Shown: positions 8,981 through 17,008 of the stretch, piece after piece
Position numbering within the stretch: the stretch's first letter is position 1
How the letters are laid out: each line of letters opens with the position of its first letter
Assembly: GCF_003119115.1 (NCBI RefSeq)
Contig: NZ_CP022367.1
Location: forward strand, 1,415,001 to 1,479,000
DNA from: Azospirillum sp. TSH58
GTDB taxonomy: Bacteria > Pseudomonadota > Alphaproteobacteria > Azospirillales > Azospirillaceae
Direction of reading: 5' to 3'
DNA: 64,000 nt
The notes under the pieces: model-generated
Seen by the model: the letters and a program-made list of their open reading frames with translations, nothing else
The model's database searches: none
What the model was told of the DNA's origin: nothing
Program-made: the position numbers and the translations under genes

Positions 8981-9093
8981 AAAGCGGATCGCGATCCGCT
9001 TTGGACCGCGACGGCGGTCCCGGTCGCACATGCGACCGGAGCCCGCCGGCGAATGAGGCGATATGAGTCTAAAGCGAACGTAAGTTCGCTTTA
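8981..9093. repeat. Array of four palindromes between dctM and uxaA
   Basis: AAAGCGGATCGCGATCCGCTTT (8981-9002) is a perfect palindrome. It is followed by GGACCG/CGGTCC (9003-9020), CGGTCGC/GCGACCG (9021-9038) and TAAAGCGAAC/GTTCGCTTTA (9070-9093). The last overlaps the dctM stop codon. The outermost two share AAAGCG...CGCTTT ends. The array could reduce or partition expression of uxaAB relative to the transporter. Confidence 0.65.
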
Positions 9094-10365
9094 GCGGGCC
9101 AGGAGCAGCGAGAGTTCCGGCACGAAGGTGACCAGCATCAGCGCCACGAACAGCGCCACGAACAGCAGGGTGGACTGCTTCATGAAGTCCGAGATCTTCA
9201 CCTTGGCGAGGTTGCAGACCAGCAGCATCACCGTGCCCACCGGCGGCGTCAGACAGCCGACCGCGAGGTTCACGATCACCACGATGCCGAAATGGATCGG
9301 GTCGATGCCGAGCTGGTGCACCGTCGGCATCAGCAGCGGGACCATGACGATGAGGATCGCGTTGCCCTCGATCAGCATGCCCAGGAACAGCAGAAGCAGG
9401 TTGAGGATGAGCAGGAAGACGTACTTGTTGTCGGTCAGCGCCGTGATGTAGGTCGCCAGCTGCTGCGCCGCCTGCTCCAGCGACAGCACCCAGGCCAGGG
9501 CCGAGCAGGCCATGATGACCAGCATCACCGACGAGGTCGCCTTGAAGGTGCCGACCAGGGCGTCCACCACATGGGCGACGCGCATCTCGCGGTAGATCAC
9601 GAAGCCGATCACCAGGACGATCAGCACCGCCACCGCGCCGGCTTCGGTCGGGGTGAAGATGTTGGCGCGGATGCCGCCGATGATGGCGACCAGCAGGACC
9701 AGAACCGGCCAGGCGCCGACCAGCGCGCTGGTGGTTTCCGACGTGGTCGGCCAGCTGTCGCGGGACGGCGGATAGCCGTTGCGCTTGGACACGATGTAGG
9801 CGGCGACCATCAGCATGAGGGCCATGACGATGCCGGGCAGGATGCCGGCCATGAACATGGCGCCGATGGAGACGTCGGCGACGAGGCCGTAGATGATCAG
9901 CGCGATGCCCGGCGGGATGATCGGCGTCACCAGCGCGCCCGACGCGGTGACGGCGGCGGCGAAGGCGCGGTTGTAGCCCTTGCGCTCCATCTCCGGCACC
10001 AGCATGCGGGTCAGCATGGCGCTGTCGGCGAGGTTGGAGGCGCTGACGCCGCCCAGCAGCGTGCTCAGCATGATGTTGGTCAGCGCCATGCCGCCGGTGA
10101 ACTTGCCGACCAGCAGGTCGGCCACGCGCAGCAGGCGCTTGGCCACGCCGGTGTGGTCCATCAGCGTGCCGAGCAGGATGAAGAAGGGAATCGCCAGAAG
10201 CGACAGGTTCTGCGAGGCGCCGATCAGCCGCTGCACCGCGATCTGGTCCGGGACCGGGCTGAAAAACACGAAATAGACAAGAACCGATGCAAAAATTGCA
10301 ATGTAAAGCCGCATGTTCAAGGCGAACAGGCAAAGCATAATAAGAATGATGACGGGCCAGCTCAT
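9091..10365 (-). CDS. dctM: TRAP transporter large permease DctM
   Basis: Large membrane subunit of a DctP-type TRAP transporter, 424 residues with about 12 hydrophobic helices. Signatures include VTPIIPPGIALIIYG, IEGNAILIVMVPLLMP and GCLTPPVGTVMLLVCNLAK, the last close to the family's C-terminal motif. It overlaps dctQ by four bases (10362-10365), indicating translational coupling. Its stop codon lies within a hairpin (9070-9093). Location in the uxaA/uxaB operon implies uptake of a sugar acid. Confidence 0.93.
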   Translation of the reverse strand: MSWPVIILIMLCLFALNMRLYIAIFASVLVYFVFFSPVPDQIAVQRLIGASQNLSLLAIPFFILLGTLMDHTGVAKRLLRVADLLVGKFTGGMALTNIMLSTLLGGVSASNLADSAMLTRMLVPEMERKGYNRAFAAAVTASGALVTPIIPPGIALIIYGLVADVSIGAMFMAGILPGIVMALMLMVAAYIVSKRNGYPPSRDSWPTTSETTSALVGAWPVLVLLVAIIGGIRANIFTPTEAGAVAVLIVLVIGFVIYREMRVAHVVDALVGTFKATSSVMLVIMACSALAWVLSLEQAAQQLATYITALTDNKYVFLLILNLLLLFLGMLIEGNAILIVMVPLLMPTVHQLGIDPIHFGIVVIVNLAVGCLTPPVGTVMLLVCNLAKVKISDFMKQSTLLFVALFVALMLVTFVPELSLLLAR

Positions 10366-10832
10366 GGCGCGTTCCCCTTCGCAATCACCATGATGTCGAT
10401 AAAGCAGCGGCGCAGAAGATAAATGATGATGCCGGCCGCGCCGACCGGAACGGCCAGATCGATCCAGAACCAGGAGATCTGCAGAATTTCCGTCAGCTTG
10501 TACTGGGCGCTCTGGGCCAGCAGGTAGCCGAGCCAGCCGGCATAGCCGAGAATCACGATCGACAGGGCCGAGACGGCCAGATCGACCGCCGCCCGGATGC
10601 GGGTGGGCAGCAGGTCCACGAACAGCGGGATGTCGAGATGCTGGCCGTCACGCTCGGCGACGATGGCGCCGATCATGATGATCCAGATCATCAGAAGCCC
10701 GGACATCTCCTCGCCCCAATGCAGCGGAGCGTCGAAGATGTAGCGGGCGAACACCGCCGCGATGGTCATCACCACCAGACCGGCCAGCGCGGCTCCCGCG
10801 ACGACCGATGGCAGACGCCGGATCAACTCCAT
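10362..10832 (-). CDS. dctQ: TRAP transporter small permease DctQ
   Basis: Small four-helix membrane subunit, 156 residues. The family pattern is clear: VFARYIFDAPLHWGEEMSGLLMIWIIMIGA with the conserved acidic pair, then HLDIPLFVDLLP. It overlaps the start of dctM by four bases. A good site (GGAGGA, complement of 10840-10845) precedes the ATG. It is separated from dctP by 58 bp containing a stem-loop without T-run. Confidence 0.92.
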   Translation of the reverse strand: MELIRRLPSVVAGAALAGLVVMTIAAVFARYIFDAPLHWGEEMSGLLMIWIIMIGAIVAERDGQHLDIPLFVDLLPTRIRAAVDLAVSALSIVILGYAGWLGYLLAQSAQYKLTEILQISWFWIDLAVPVGAAGIIIYLLRRCFIDIMVIAKGNAP

Positions 10833-10850
10833 GGCATAATCCTCCAGACG

Positions 10851-10879
10851 ATCCGGGCGGAACGAGGCTCCGCCCGGAT
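10851..10879 (-). promoter_or_regulatory. Stem-loop between dctP and dctQ
   Basis: ATCCGGGCGGA (10851-10861) pairs with 10869-10879, an 11-bp GC-rich stem with a 7-nt loop, 11 nt past the dctP stop. There is no T-run, so transcription probably reads through. Such hairpins can protect the upstream segment and keep the binding protein in excess over the membrane subunits (inference). Confidence 0.55.
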
Positions 10880-10890
10880 TTACTTATTTC

Positions 10891-11865
10891 TTACTTGAGA
10901 TCCTTCTGGATCTGTTCGTACAGGCCGGCCGACCACTTGGGGAACTGGGTGTAGACGACCTTGGTGGCCTCGCGGAACGGCGCCGGGTCCGGCTGGATCA
11001 CGGTGACGCCGGTCGCCTTCATCTTCTCGATGAACTCGGCGTCCTGCTCGGCGGCCAGCTTCTGGCTGAAGAGGCCGGCCTCGTAGCCGGTCTCGTGGAC
11101 CATCTTCACGACGTCCGCCGGCAGCTTGCTGAAGAAGGCTTCGCCGCCGACCCACACCGACGTGTTGGTCAGGTAGCCGACGAGGCTGAGATACTTGGCC
11201 TGCTCATGCAGCTTGGCGCCGTACAGCACGGAGATCGGGTTCTCCACGCCGTCGATCAGGCCGGTGGTCAGGGCCGGGTAGACCTCGCCCAGCGGCATCG
11301 GCGTCGCGGTGGCGCCCATCGCCTCGATCGTCTTGATCTGCATCACGTTGTTCGGGACGCGGATCTTCATGCCCTTGAGGTCGGCGGGCGTGTTGATCGG
11401 CTTCTTGGCGAGGATGTGGCGCACGCCGTACAGGTAGTTGGACATGACGATGTGCACGCCCTTCTTGCGCAGCGCCTCGTCCTTCTTCTTGAACCAGTCG
11501 CTCTCGTAGATCTTGAAGAGCTTCTGGGGGTCGTCGGTCAGGTACGGGCCGAACAGAACGCCGAGGTCCGGATCGTAGTCCTGCAGGAAGCCGACGTCGG
11601 ACAGGGTGATGACGTTCATGCCCATCATCGCCTGTTCCATCACGTCCTTCTTGGCGCCCAGCTGCGAGCTGGGGAACAGCTTCAGGGTGACCTCGCCCTT
11701 GCTCTTCTCCTTCAGAAGGTCGGCCCAGTGATGCATCACCCGGTCGAGCGGCTCGCCCGGGTTGTTCTCATAGGCGACCATGATCTCGGTCTTGGCCATG
11801 GCGCCGGACGCGGCACCGATGGACAGCACGCACGCGGCAAGGGCAGACGCCAGAAAGCGCTTCAT
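10891..11865 (-). CDS. dctP: TRAP transporter substrate-binding protein DctP
   Basis: Periplasmic solute receptor, 324 residues from the ATG at 11865, which has GGAGG (complement of 11874-11878) eight bases upstream. An in-frame extension further upstream is not credible. Signal peptide MKRFLASALAACVLSIGAASGAMA, then TEIMVAYENNPGEPLDRVMHHW. It carries the DctP core LKGMKIRVPNNVMQIKTIEAMGATATPMPLGEVYPALTTG in pieces, with the substrate-carboxylate Arg in IRVPN and the VENP segment. Its place with uxaA/uxaB suggests a hexuronate or aldonate ligand. Confidence 0.93.
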   Translation of the reverse strand: MKRFLASALAACVLSIGAASGAMAKTEIMVAYENNPGEPLDRVMHHWADLLKEKSKGEVTLKLFPSSQLGAKKDVMEQAMMGMNVITLSDVGFLQDYDPDLGVLFGPYLTDDPQKLFKIYESDWFKKKDEALRKKGVHIVMSNYLYGVRHILAKKPINTPADLKGMKIRVPNNVMQIKTIEAMGATATPMPLGEVYPALTTGLIDGVENPISVLYGAKLHEQAKYLSLVGYLTNTSVWVGGEAFFSKLPADVVKMVHETGYEAGLFSQKLAAEQDAEFIEKMKATGVTVIQPDPAPFREATKVVYTQFPKWSAGLYEQIQKDLK

Positions 11866-11949
11866 TGTTATTTCCTCCATAGTGGATGCCGGGGAGCCCG
11901 TCTGTGGACGTGGCTCATGGACGGGACCAGCCGACGGGGCGGGGCCCGG

Positions 11950-11973
11950 CGGCGGGGCCGGCACGCCCCGCCG
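11950..11973 (-). promoter_or_regulatory. GC-rich hairpin in the gap before dctP
   Basis: CGGCGGGGC (11950-11958) pairs with GCCCCGCCG (11965-11973). It lies in the 154-bp gap between the zinc dehydrogenase gene and dctP. It may separate the expression of the two, as an attenuator or processing site; no T-run follows. Confidence 0.35.
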
Positions 11974-12019
11974 CAGCAGTTCCGATGGTGACAGCGCCCG
12001 GCGGGCGCCGCCGGAAGGG

Positions 12020-13036
12020 TCAGCGCTCGATCATCACCTTGACCGTGGTGTCGCGCTCCTTGGCCCAATAGGGCAGGGCCTTGTCGGCCTCCTCGAAGGG
12101 GAAGACCTTGGAGATCAGGTCGTCGGGGGCGTGATCGAGCGTTTCGAGGTAGCGGATGACGGCCTGGAAATCCTCGGAGGTCGCGTTGCGCGACCCCATG
12201 ATGTCCAGTTCCTTCAGGTTGAAGAACTGCGTCTTGTAGGACACCGGCTCCTTGGCGTAGCCGATGTAGACGACGCGGCCGGCGAAGGACACGAGGTCGA
12301 TGGCCTGGGTGAAGGTGGCGGGCAGGCCGACCGCCTCGATCACCACGTCGGCGCCGTCGCCGTTGGTCAGCTCCAGGACGCGGGCGGCCACGTCCTCCTT
12401 GGCGGCGTCGATGGTGTGGGCGGCACCGTAGCGGCGGGCCAGACCGGTCTTCGCCTCGCCGATGTCCACGGCGATCACCGTGGCGCCGCGATGGACGGAG
12501 CCGGCGATGGCGCCCATCCCGATCATGCCGCAGCCCAGCACCAGCACGGTGTCGGACGCCTCGACGCGGCCGCGCGCCGCGGCGTGGAAGCCGACGGACA
12601 GCGGCTCGACCAGCGCCAGATGGCGCGGCGCCAGCGTGTCGTTCAGGATCAGCTTGCCGTAGGGCAGGACGATGCGTTCGGCCAGGCCGCCGTTCTGCTG
12701 CACGCCGAGCGTGCGGTTGCTGCGGCAGGCGTTGACCCGGCCCTTGCGGCAGGACGGGCAGGTGCCGCAGGCGGTGTAGGGAATGACGATGGCGCGCCGG
12801 CCCACGGCGTACTCGGCCGGAACGCCCTCACCCACCGCGGCGATCTCGCCGCCGATCTCGTGACCGGGGATGCGCGGCAGGGAAACCAGCGGGTTCAGCC
12901 CCTTGAAGGTGCTGAGATCGCTGCCGCACAGGGCGACGTGGCGGATGGCCAGGAGCACCTCGCCGGGGCCGGGAGTCGGCTCCGCCACCTCGTGGATCGC
13001 GCAGACGTCCACGCCTTCGATCATCAGTGCTTTCAC
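12020..13036 (-). CDS. Zinc-dependent sugar-acid dehydrogenase, L-galactonate/L-gulonate 5-dehydrogenase-like
   Basis: Medium-chain zinc alcohol dehydrogenase, 338 residues, GTG start. Catalytic zinc ligands are Cys37 in ALCGSD and His59/Glu60 in PGHEIGG. The structural zinc Cys residues are 90, 93, 96 and 104 (CGTCPSCRKGRVNAC). The Rossmann motif is VLGCGMIGMGAI. It resembles the LgoD (YjjN)/L-idonate dehydrogenase group. LgoD oxidises L-galactonate to D-tagaturonate, which is exactly the UxaB substrate two genes on, so this specificity fits the operon. L-gulonate to fructuronate, or another polyol, is possible. It starts 32 nt after the regulator gene. Confidence 0.75.
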   Translation of the reverse strand: MKALMIEGVDVCAIHEVAEPTPGPGEVLLAIRHVALCGSDLSTFKGLNPLVSLPRIPGHEIGGEIAAVGEGVPAEYAVGRRAIVIPYTACGTCPSCRKGRVNACRSNRTLGVQQNGGLAERIVLPYGKLILNDTLAPRHLALVEPLSVGFHAAARGRVEASDTVLVLGCGMIGMGAIAGSVHRGATVIAVDIGEAKTGLARRYGAAHTIDAAKEDVAARVLELTNGDGADVVIEAVGLPATFTQAIDLVSFAGRVVYIGYAKEPVSYKTQFFNLKELDIMGSRNATSEDFQAVIRYLETLDHAPDDLISKVFPFEEADKALPYWAKERDTTVKVMIER

Positions 13037-13068
13037 AGGTGATGTCCTTTTTTGGAAAGCGGACGTGT

Positions 13069-13761
13069 TCAGGCCGTGGGCGTAGCCGAGGGCTGCGCCT
13101 CCTGGTTGAACACGCTCTCGCTGAAATGGAAGTGTGCGTTGCTGGCCTCGACGGCCTTCTCGATGGAGCGCTCACGCAGCGCTGCGATGATCTGGCGATG
13201 ATAATTGACCGTGGTCGGTCCGATCACCGCGTTGCTCTTGCCGATCTCCATGTAATAGATCATCGGCTGCGACATCGCCTGATACATCTTCTGCAACATG
13301 GAGTTGCGGGACGCCGCGACGATGGCGGCATGGAAGCGGAAATCCACCTCCGCCGCTTCGCGCACCGTCAACTGGTGCTCCATGTCTTCGGCGAGACGGT
13401 CGAGCCCGTCGATCTCCGCGTCGGTGATGTGCCGCACCACTTCGGGCAGCACCCCGATCTCGATGATCCGACGGAACTGCAAGACTTCCCGGCAGGTCTT
13501 GACGCTGCGATCGAAGCATTGATCGAGAATGCGGAACATCGCCTCGATGTCGGGCTTGCTCGCGCGCGGGCCGCGCTGCGTCTTCTCGACCAAGCCGTAG
13601 GCTTCGAGGAAGATGATGACTTCGCGGATGGTGTTGCGGCTGACGCCGAACCGTTCCGCCAGCAGCCGTTCATTCGGAAGAAGATCGCCGGGCTGGTAGC
13701 GCTCGGGGATCTCCTTGCGAAGCTCTTCGAAGATGGCCTTGACGGTTGAGACGCCGTTCAT
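13069..13761 (-). CDS. GntR/FadR-family transcriptional regulator of the sugar-acid operon
   Basis: 230 residues. An N-terminal winged helix (GDLLPNERLLAERFGVSRNTIREVIIFLEAYGLVEKTQRG in overlapping parts, about residues 25-65) is followed by an all-helical FCD ligand domain with HAAIVAAS and YHRQIIAAL, the conserved His positions of the FadR subfamily. The ATG at 13761 is chosen because upstream residues look non-coding and because an operator-like palindrome lies just in front. First gene of a seven-gene minus-strand operon, so it probably controls itself together with transport and catabolism, sensing a sugar acid such as galactonate or altronate. It could be an ExuR/UxuR- or LgoR-like repressor. 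Confidence 0.85.
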   Translation of the reverse strand: MNGVSTVKAIFEELRKEIPERYQPGDLLPNERLLAERFGVSRNTIREVIIFLEAYGLVEKTQRGPRASKPDIEAMFRILDQCFDRSVKTCREVLQFRRIIEIGVLPEVVRHITDAEIDGLDRLAEDMEHQLTVREAAEVDFRFHAAIVAASRNSMLQKMYQAMSQPMIYYMEIGKSNAVIGPTTVNYHRQIIAALRERSIEKAVEASNAHFHFSESVFNQEAQPSATPTA

Positions 13762-13781
13762 GATCGCGCCGCCTGAGTTTG

Positions 13782-13796
13782 GTCCAACAATTGGAC
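13782..13796. promoter_or_regulatory. Predicted operator of the FadR-type regulator
   Basis: GTCCAA-CAA-TTGGAC, a 6-bp inverted repeat with a 3-bp spacer, 21 bp upstream of the regulator's start. The half-sites resemble the TTGG/CCAA halves seen for FadR-family regulators of hexuronate genes. No second exact copy was found in front of dctP or the dehydrogenase, consistent with one promoter for the whole operon. Confidence 0.55.
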
Positions 13797-14240
13797 AACT
13801 GATGGCGAACGATAGCACCGCGAGGCAGAGCGGAAAACGGCAAAAGGAGTCACAAAGTGTCAAAAACAGCGCTGTTAACGCATGAAGCCAAATTTTTGCA
13901 CCGCATCATCGTGCGGTCCGATGCATTTCCGGAAAACTCTCCTCTTTTCAGAAGATCTTGGAGGAAATCATCAATCAAAAGGTGCGGATGGTGCGACGGT
14001 CCGTTTCCGCGCCGTGGACGGGCAGCGCATGCCGCTTGCTTATCCTCCGGGAATGCGATAACAGGGCGCGGCGTCCACGGATGGGGGCGCGGGCGGGCCT
14101 CACGAGGCCGGTCGGCGGCGTGTCCGCACCATCAGAAAGTTGTTGCAATCCGAAGCGGCGCCGCGTAACGTCCCGCGTAGGAAAGCAAGTTAATTCAATG
14201 GGTTGGGCTGATGGGCCCGGTCCATTCGAACGATGAAGTC
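13797..14240. other. Intergenic region before tRNA-Leu, no gene seen
   Basis: About 440 bp between the regulator's operator and the tRNA gene. It holds a 12-bp palindrome AACAGCGCTGTT (13865-13876). Short open frames are present (for example 13958-14236) but show no recognisable or protein-like sequence. The promoters of the regulator and of the tRNA must lie here; I could not place them with confidence. Confidence 0.5.
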
Positions 14241-14327
14241 GCGGTCGTGGCGGAATTGGTAGACGCGCAGCGTTGAGGTCGCTGTGGCAGAAATGCTGTG
14301 GAAGTTCGAGTCTTCTCGACCGCACCA
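14241..14327 (+). tRNA. tRNA-Leu (anticodon GAG)
   Basis: Class II tRNA of 87 nt with encoded CCA (14325-14327). The acceptor stem GCGGTCG (14241-14247) pairs with CGACCGC (14317-14323). The D-arm is GGCGGAATTGGTAGACGC. The anticodon stem CAGCG/CGCTG (14268-14272, 14280-14284) encloses the loop TTGAGGT with anticodon GAG at 14275-14277, reading CUC and CUU. A long variable arm and the T-loop GTTCGAGTC follow. Confidence 0.97.
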
Positions 14328-14366
14328 TCCTTATCGTCGGCGCATCGCCGGACGAAAATGAAAATC

Positions 14367-14389
14367 GGGGCCTTTTCAGGCCCCTTTTT
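14367..14389 (+). terminator. Intrinsic terminator after tRNA-Leu
   Basis: GGGGCCT (14367-14373), loop TTTC, AGGCCCC (14378-14384), then TTTTT. It starts 40 nt after the tRNA end. Confidence 0.85.
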
Positions 14390-14431
14390 CATGCCCGCAT
14401 GGCGCGGGCCTTGCCGGTCCGTCCGTCCCCT

Positions 14432-16630
14432 TCATTCCTCGAGGGTCCAGTTTCCGGCGGTGCGGCAGGTGCGCAGCGGCGTTCCGGCGTCCCGTCCGGC
14501 CGGTGTGGTGACGACGTGGGTCAACCCGAAGCACAGCCGCCCGCGGTCCTTCGGGTCGGCGATTCGGCCCGTCACGGTGATCCGCCCGGATCGCAGACCG
14601 TCCCCCGACATCCAGTCCTGACCCGCCGCCGCCCGTTCCGTGCCCGACGCCGCCAGCGCGCCCAGGAACGCCCCCGCGACCAGCGGCTGGTCGTCGCGGT
14701 TCATGCGCAGGCGGGTCGCGTTGCTCCAGCCCGGTCCGACCAGCAGCTCTGGCGTCCGCACATTGACGGCCACCCGGTCGGCGGCGATGTCGACGGCCAG
14801 CTCCAGCGGGTCTTCGGGCGCCACGCCCGGCGCCGTATCGACCAGCCCGGTCAGGCTGGCGAGCCCGGTCCTCGTGCCTTCGCCCATCTTGCCGTCGATG
14901 GCCCCGTCGTAGCGCCCCAGCCGGGCCAGCGCCCGTTGCGCGGCCATGATCCGCTCCTCCGGCGTCAGGACGCGCGGGGCGGGCATCGGCGCGCGGCCCT
15001 CGGTGATCGCTTCCACGTCGAGCCGGTGGTTCAGCCGGCTGAAGCCCGGCCCGCCGTTCCACCAGGTCAGCAGGCCGAGATGGAGCGCCGCCGCGGCGGA
15101 CAGCAGGACGAGCGGCCAGGACCCCTGGTCCGGGGCGCGGACCGGCCCGCCGAAGGCCGCGCCCAGGGCCCCGCGCACCACCCCGCGCACCAGCATCCAC
15201 AGGCCCAGCCCGGCAACGATCGGAAGCCCGATGTCCCAGCCCAGCCGCAGCGCCGCCGGGGCGGGCTGCTCGGGCGTCGCGCCGGTCAGCAGGGCCGGAG
15301 CGTCCACCCCCGCCACCAGCAGCAGGACCAGGGCGAGCAGCCCCGCCGCGGCGATCCAGCTCCGTGCCACGGCGGTGCGGCTGGTCTCGGCGAAGCGCTC
15401 CGCCAGCACCGCAGCGGCTTCCTTCACGAAGGCGGGGCTGACGCAGCCCTCATGGTCGGCCACGATCGCCGCGGCGTCCGGTTCCCGGCCGTCCAGCACC
15501 GCTTCGGCGACGGAGCGGGTCAGGCGGTAGGCGCCGGCCAGGGCGAAGGCGTCGGCGGGCGGCAGCGCCGCGATGCGCGCCAGCACCGGGGCCAGCACGG
15601 TGTCCAGGAAGGGCGGAAGGGGGGCGGAGTCGCCGTCCGGCCCAACGGTTTCCACCTCGAACGGGACGCCGTCGCAGTCCCAGGACAAGGCGACCACCGT
15701 CAGCGTGCCGCTGCGCTGGTAGAGAAGCTGCGTGCCGGAATGGCGCACCGTGGCCGGCGCGGGGTTGGCGAGCGCGGCGAAACCGGCGAAGCCGGCCTGC
15801 TCCAGGGCCATCCGCACCGCCGCCGGGGCGTCCGGCGGGGCGGTGAGGCTGTAGGAGGGGTGGGCGGTCAGGCGGGGGTGATGAATGTGGGTGAACTGCC
15901 CGACCCCGCCGCAGGACTCGCAGGCGACCACCCCGTCGCCGGCGCAGACCGGGCAACGGTGCTGGCCGCGCCCGCCGCACTCCGGGCAGTCCGGCGCCTC
16001 GGCCGTCGCGCTGTGGGTGCAGCGGATCTTGCCGCCGCGGCAGCCGTCGCCGCCGCAGGCCCGCACCCCGCCGCCGTTGCAGCCGGTGCAGACCTCGTGC
16101 AGGTAATAGGGGCCGCGCAGCGAGGGCAGGGGCGGCAGCGGCTCCTCGGCCGCGGCCATCGCCTCGACCCGCTCGTCCAGCGGGCCGAGCAGCGTGGCGA
16201 AGCGGTGGGCCGTCTCCAGCGAGGCGGCCTCGGCGTCCAGGTCGCGGGCCAGAGTCGCATTCAGCTCGGCGGCATTGCGGCAGTAGATGGCGAAGCGCAC
16301 CATCTCCGCGCCCAGCCGGACCTCCACCTCGGTCGCCCAGTCGATGCTCAGGGTCAGATGGGCGCCGACCATCACCTCGCGCTGCTGGGCCTGGCGAAGC
16401 GTCACCCCTTCCGGCGCCGGGACGTTGCCCGACGCCGCCCGGCGCAGCCGCCGGATCAGGGCGGTCTGCGGCACTGTGGGGGCGGGGGAGGGGGCGGGCC
16501 GGGGACGATCGTCCGCAGGCGGATCGCCATGGGACGGATCGCCATGGGACGGATCGCCCGGGGGCCTGTCAGCGGGGCCCATGTGGAATGGACCAAGCTC
16601 GTTCCGGTCGAAGTCGAGGCTGTCGGGCAT
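14432..16630 (-). CDS. DnaJ-type zinc-finger membrane protein with a peptidoglycan-binding-like segment (function unknown)
   Basis: 732 residues. Polar N-terminus with a SHGDP tandem repeat (about 26-36), then a cysteine-rich block 181-245 with CxxCxGxG-type units (CTGCNGGG, CPECGGRG, CPVCAGDG, CESCGGVG plus CGGDGC) like the zinc-binding domain of DnaJ; there is no J domain. Three hydrophobic helices at about 424-443, 465-483 and 503-523 are followed by EERIMAAQRALARLGRYDGAIDGKMGEGTRTGL in parts (about 558-590), which looks like a peptidoglycan-binding helix bundle. The C-terminal domain with RLCFGLTHVV and CRTAGNWTLEE recalls bacterial surface-antigen tails. Last gene of a minus-strand operon with two small proteins. 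I know no characterised protein with this layout. Confidence 0.8.
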   Translation of the reverse strand: MPDSLDFDRNELGPFHMGPADRPPGDPSHGDPSHGDPPADDRPRPAPSPAPTVPQTALIRRLRRAASGNVPAPEGVTLRQAQQREVMVGAHLTLSIDWATEVEVRLGAEMVRFAIYCRNAAELNATLARDLDAEAASLETAHRFATLLGPLDERVEAMAAAEEPLPPLPSLRGPYYLHEVCTGCNGGGVRACGGDGCRGGKIRCTHSATAEAPDCPECGGRGQHRCPVCAGDGVVACESCGGVGQFTHIHHPRLTAHPSYSLTAPPDAPAAVRMALEQAGFAGFAALANPAPATVRHSGTQLLYQRSGTLTVVALSWDCDGVPFEVETVGPDGDSAPLPPFLDTVLAPVLARIAALPPADAFALAGAYRLTRSVAEAVLDGREPDAAAIVADHEGCVSPAFVKEAAAVLAERFAETSRTAVARSWIAAAGLLALVLLLVAGVDAPALLTGATPEQPAPAALRLGWDIGLPIVAGLGLWMLVRGVVRGALGAAFGGPVRAPDQGSWPLVLLSAAAALHLGLLTWWNGGPGFSRLNHRLDVEAITEGRAPMPAPRVLTPEERIMAAQRALARLGRYDGAIDGKMGEGTRTGLASLTGLVDTAPGVAPEDPLELAVDIAADRVAVNVRTPELLVGPGWSNATRLRMNRDDQPLVAGAFLGALAASGTERAAAGQDWMSGDGLRSGRITVTGRIADPKDRGRLCFGLTHVVTTPAGRDAGTPLRTCRTAGNWTLEE
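16521..16558. repeat. 15-bp tandem repeat inside the zinc-finger gene
   Basis: GGATCGCCATGGGAC occurs at 16521-16535 and 16536-16550, followed by a partial third copy. It encodes the SHGDP repeats, so length changes there would stay in frame. Confidence 0.8.
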
Positions 16631-16696
16631 GGGGCGTGCGTGTCCGCGAACAGGGGCGCCGGCACAGGAATAGGCCGCGGACGCCGGAACGGAAGA

Positions 16697-17008
16697 TCAG
16701 GCGGCGACGTCCGGCGTGGGGCCGCCGCCGGTCGGCGCCCGGTCGTCGGACTCACGGTCTCCGAAGTCCTCGTCCTCGGACGCGTCGCCGGAGGTCGGCG
16801 TCGCCGCGAGGACGTCCGGAGCCGGCGCGTGGCGGACCCAGCGGCGGCCCTCCATGGCGAAGCCGTGGTCGCGGAACCACAGCCGCTCGGCCTCGTCGGC
16901 GGCGCGGAACAGCACCAGCGTCCAGGCGTCGCTGTCCTGCGTCCCGTCACCGCCGTCGTCCGGCATCGCGTAGGGCTGGAGCGAATAGGGGAAGTCGTCG
17001 CGGGTCAC
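16697..17008 (-). CDS. Hypothetical acidic protein
   Basis: 103 residues, GTG start whose GTGA overlaps the stop of the preceding small gene (17005-17008), a sign of translational coupling. The middle part DAWTLVLFRAADEAERLWFRDHGFAMEGRRWVRH (in parts) looks like a small folded domain; the C-terminal third is acidic and low-complexity. No family recognised. It is 66 nt upstream of the zinc-finger membrane protein in the same operon. Confidence 0.65.
   Translation of the reverse strand: MTRDDFPYSLQPYAMPDDGGDGTQDSDAWTLVLFRAADEAERLWFRDHGFAMEGRRWVRHAPAPDVLAATPTSGDASEDEDFGDRESDDRAPTGGGPTPDVAA

Noticed and set aside
13958..14236. Possible 92-residue plus-strand protein before the tRNA gene, near a GGAGGA sequence
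   Set aside because: Its sequence is Arg/Cys-rich and unstructured, and it ends next to the tRNA; it resembles random GC-rich translation.
16521..16558. CRISPR-like repeat
   Set aside because: It is a 15-bp in-frame tandem repeat without spacers, and no cas gene occurs in the window.
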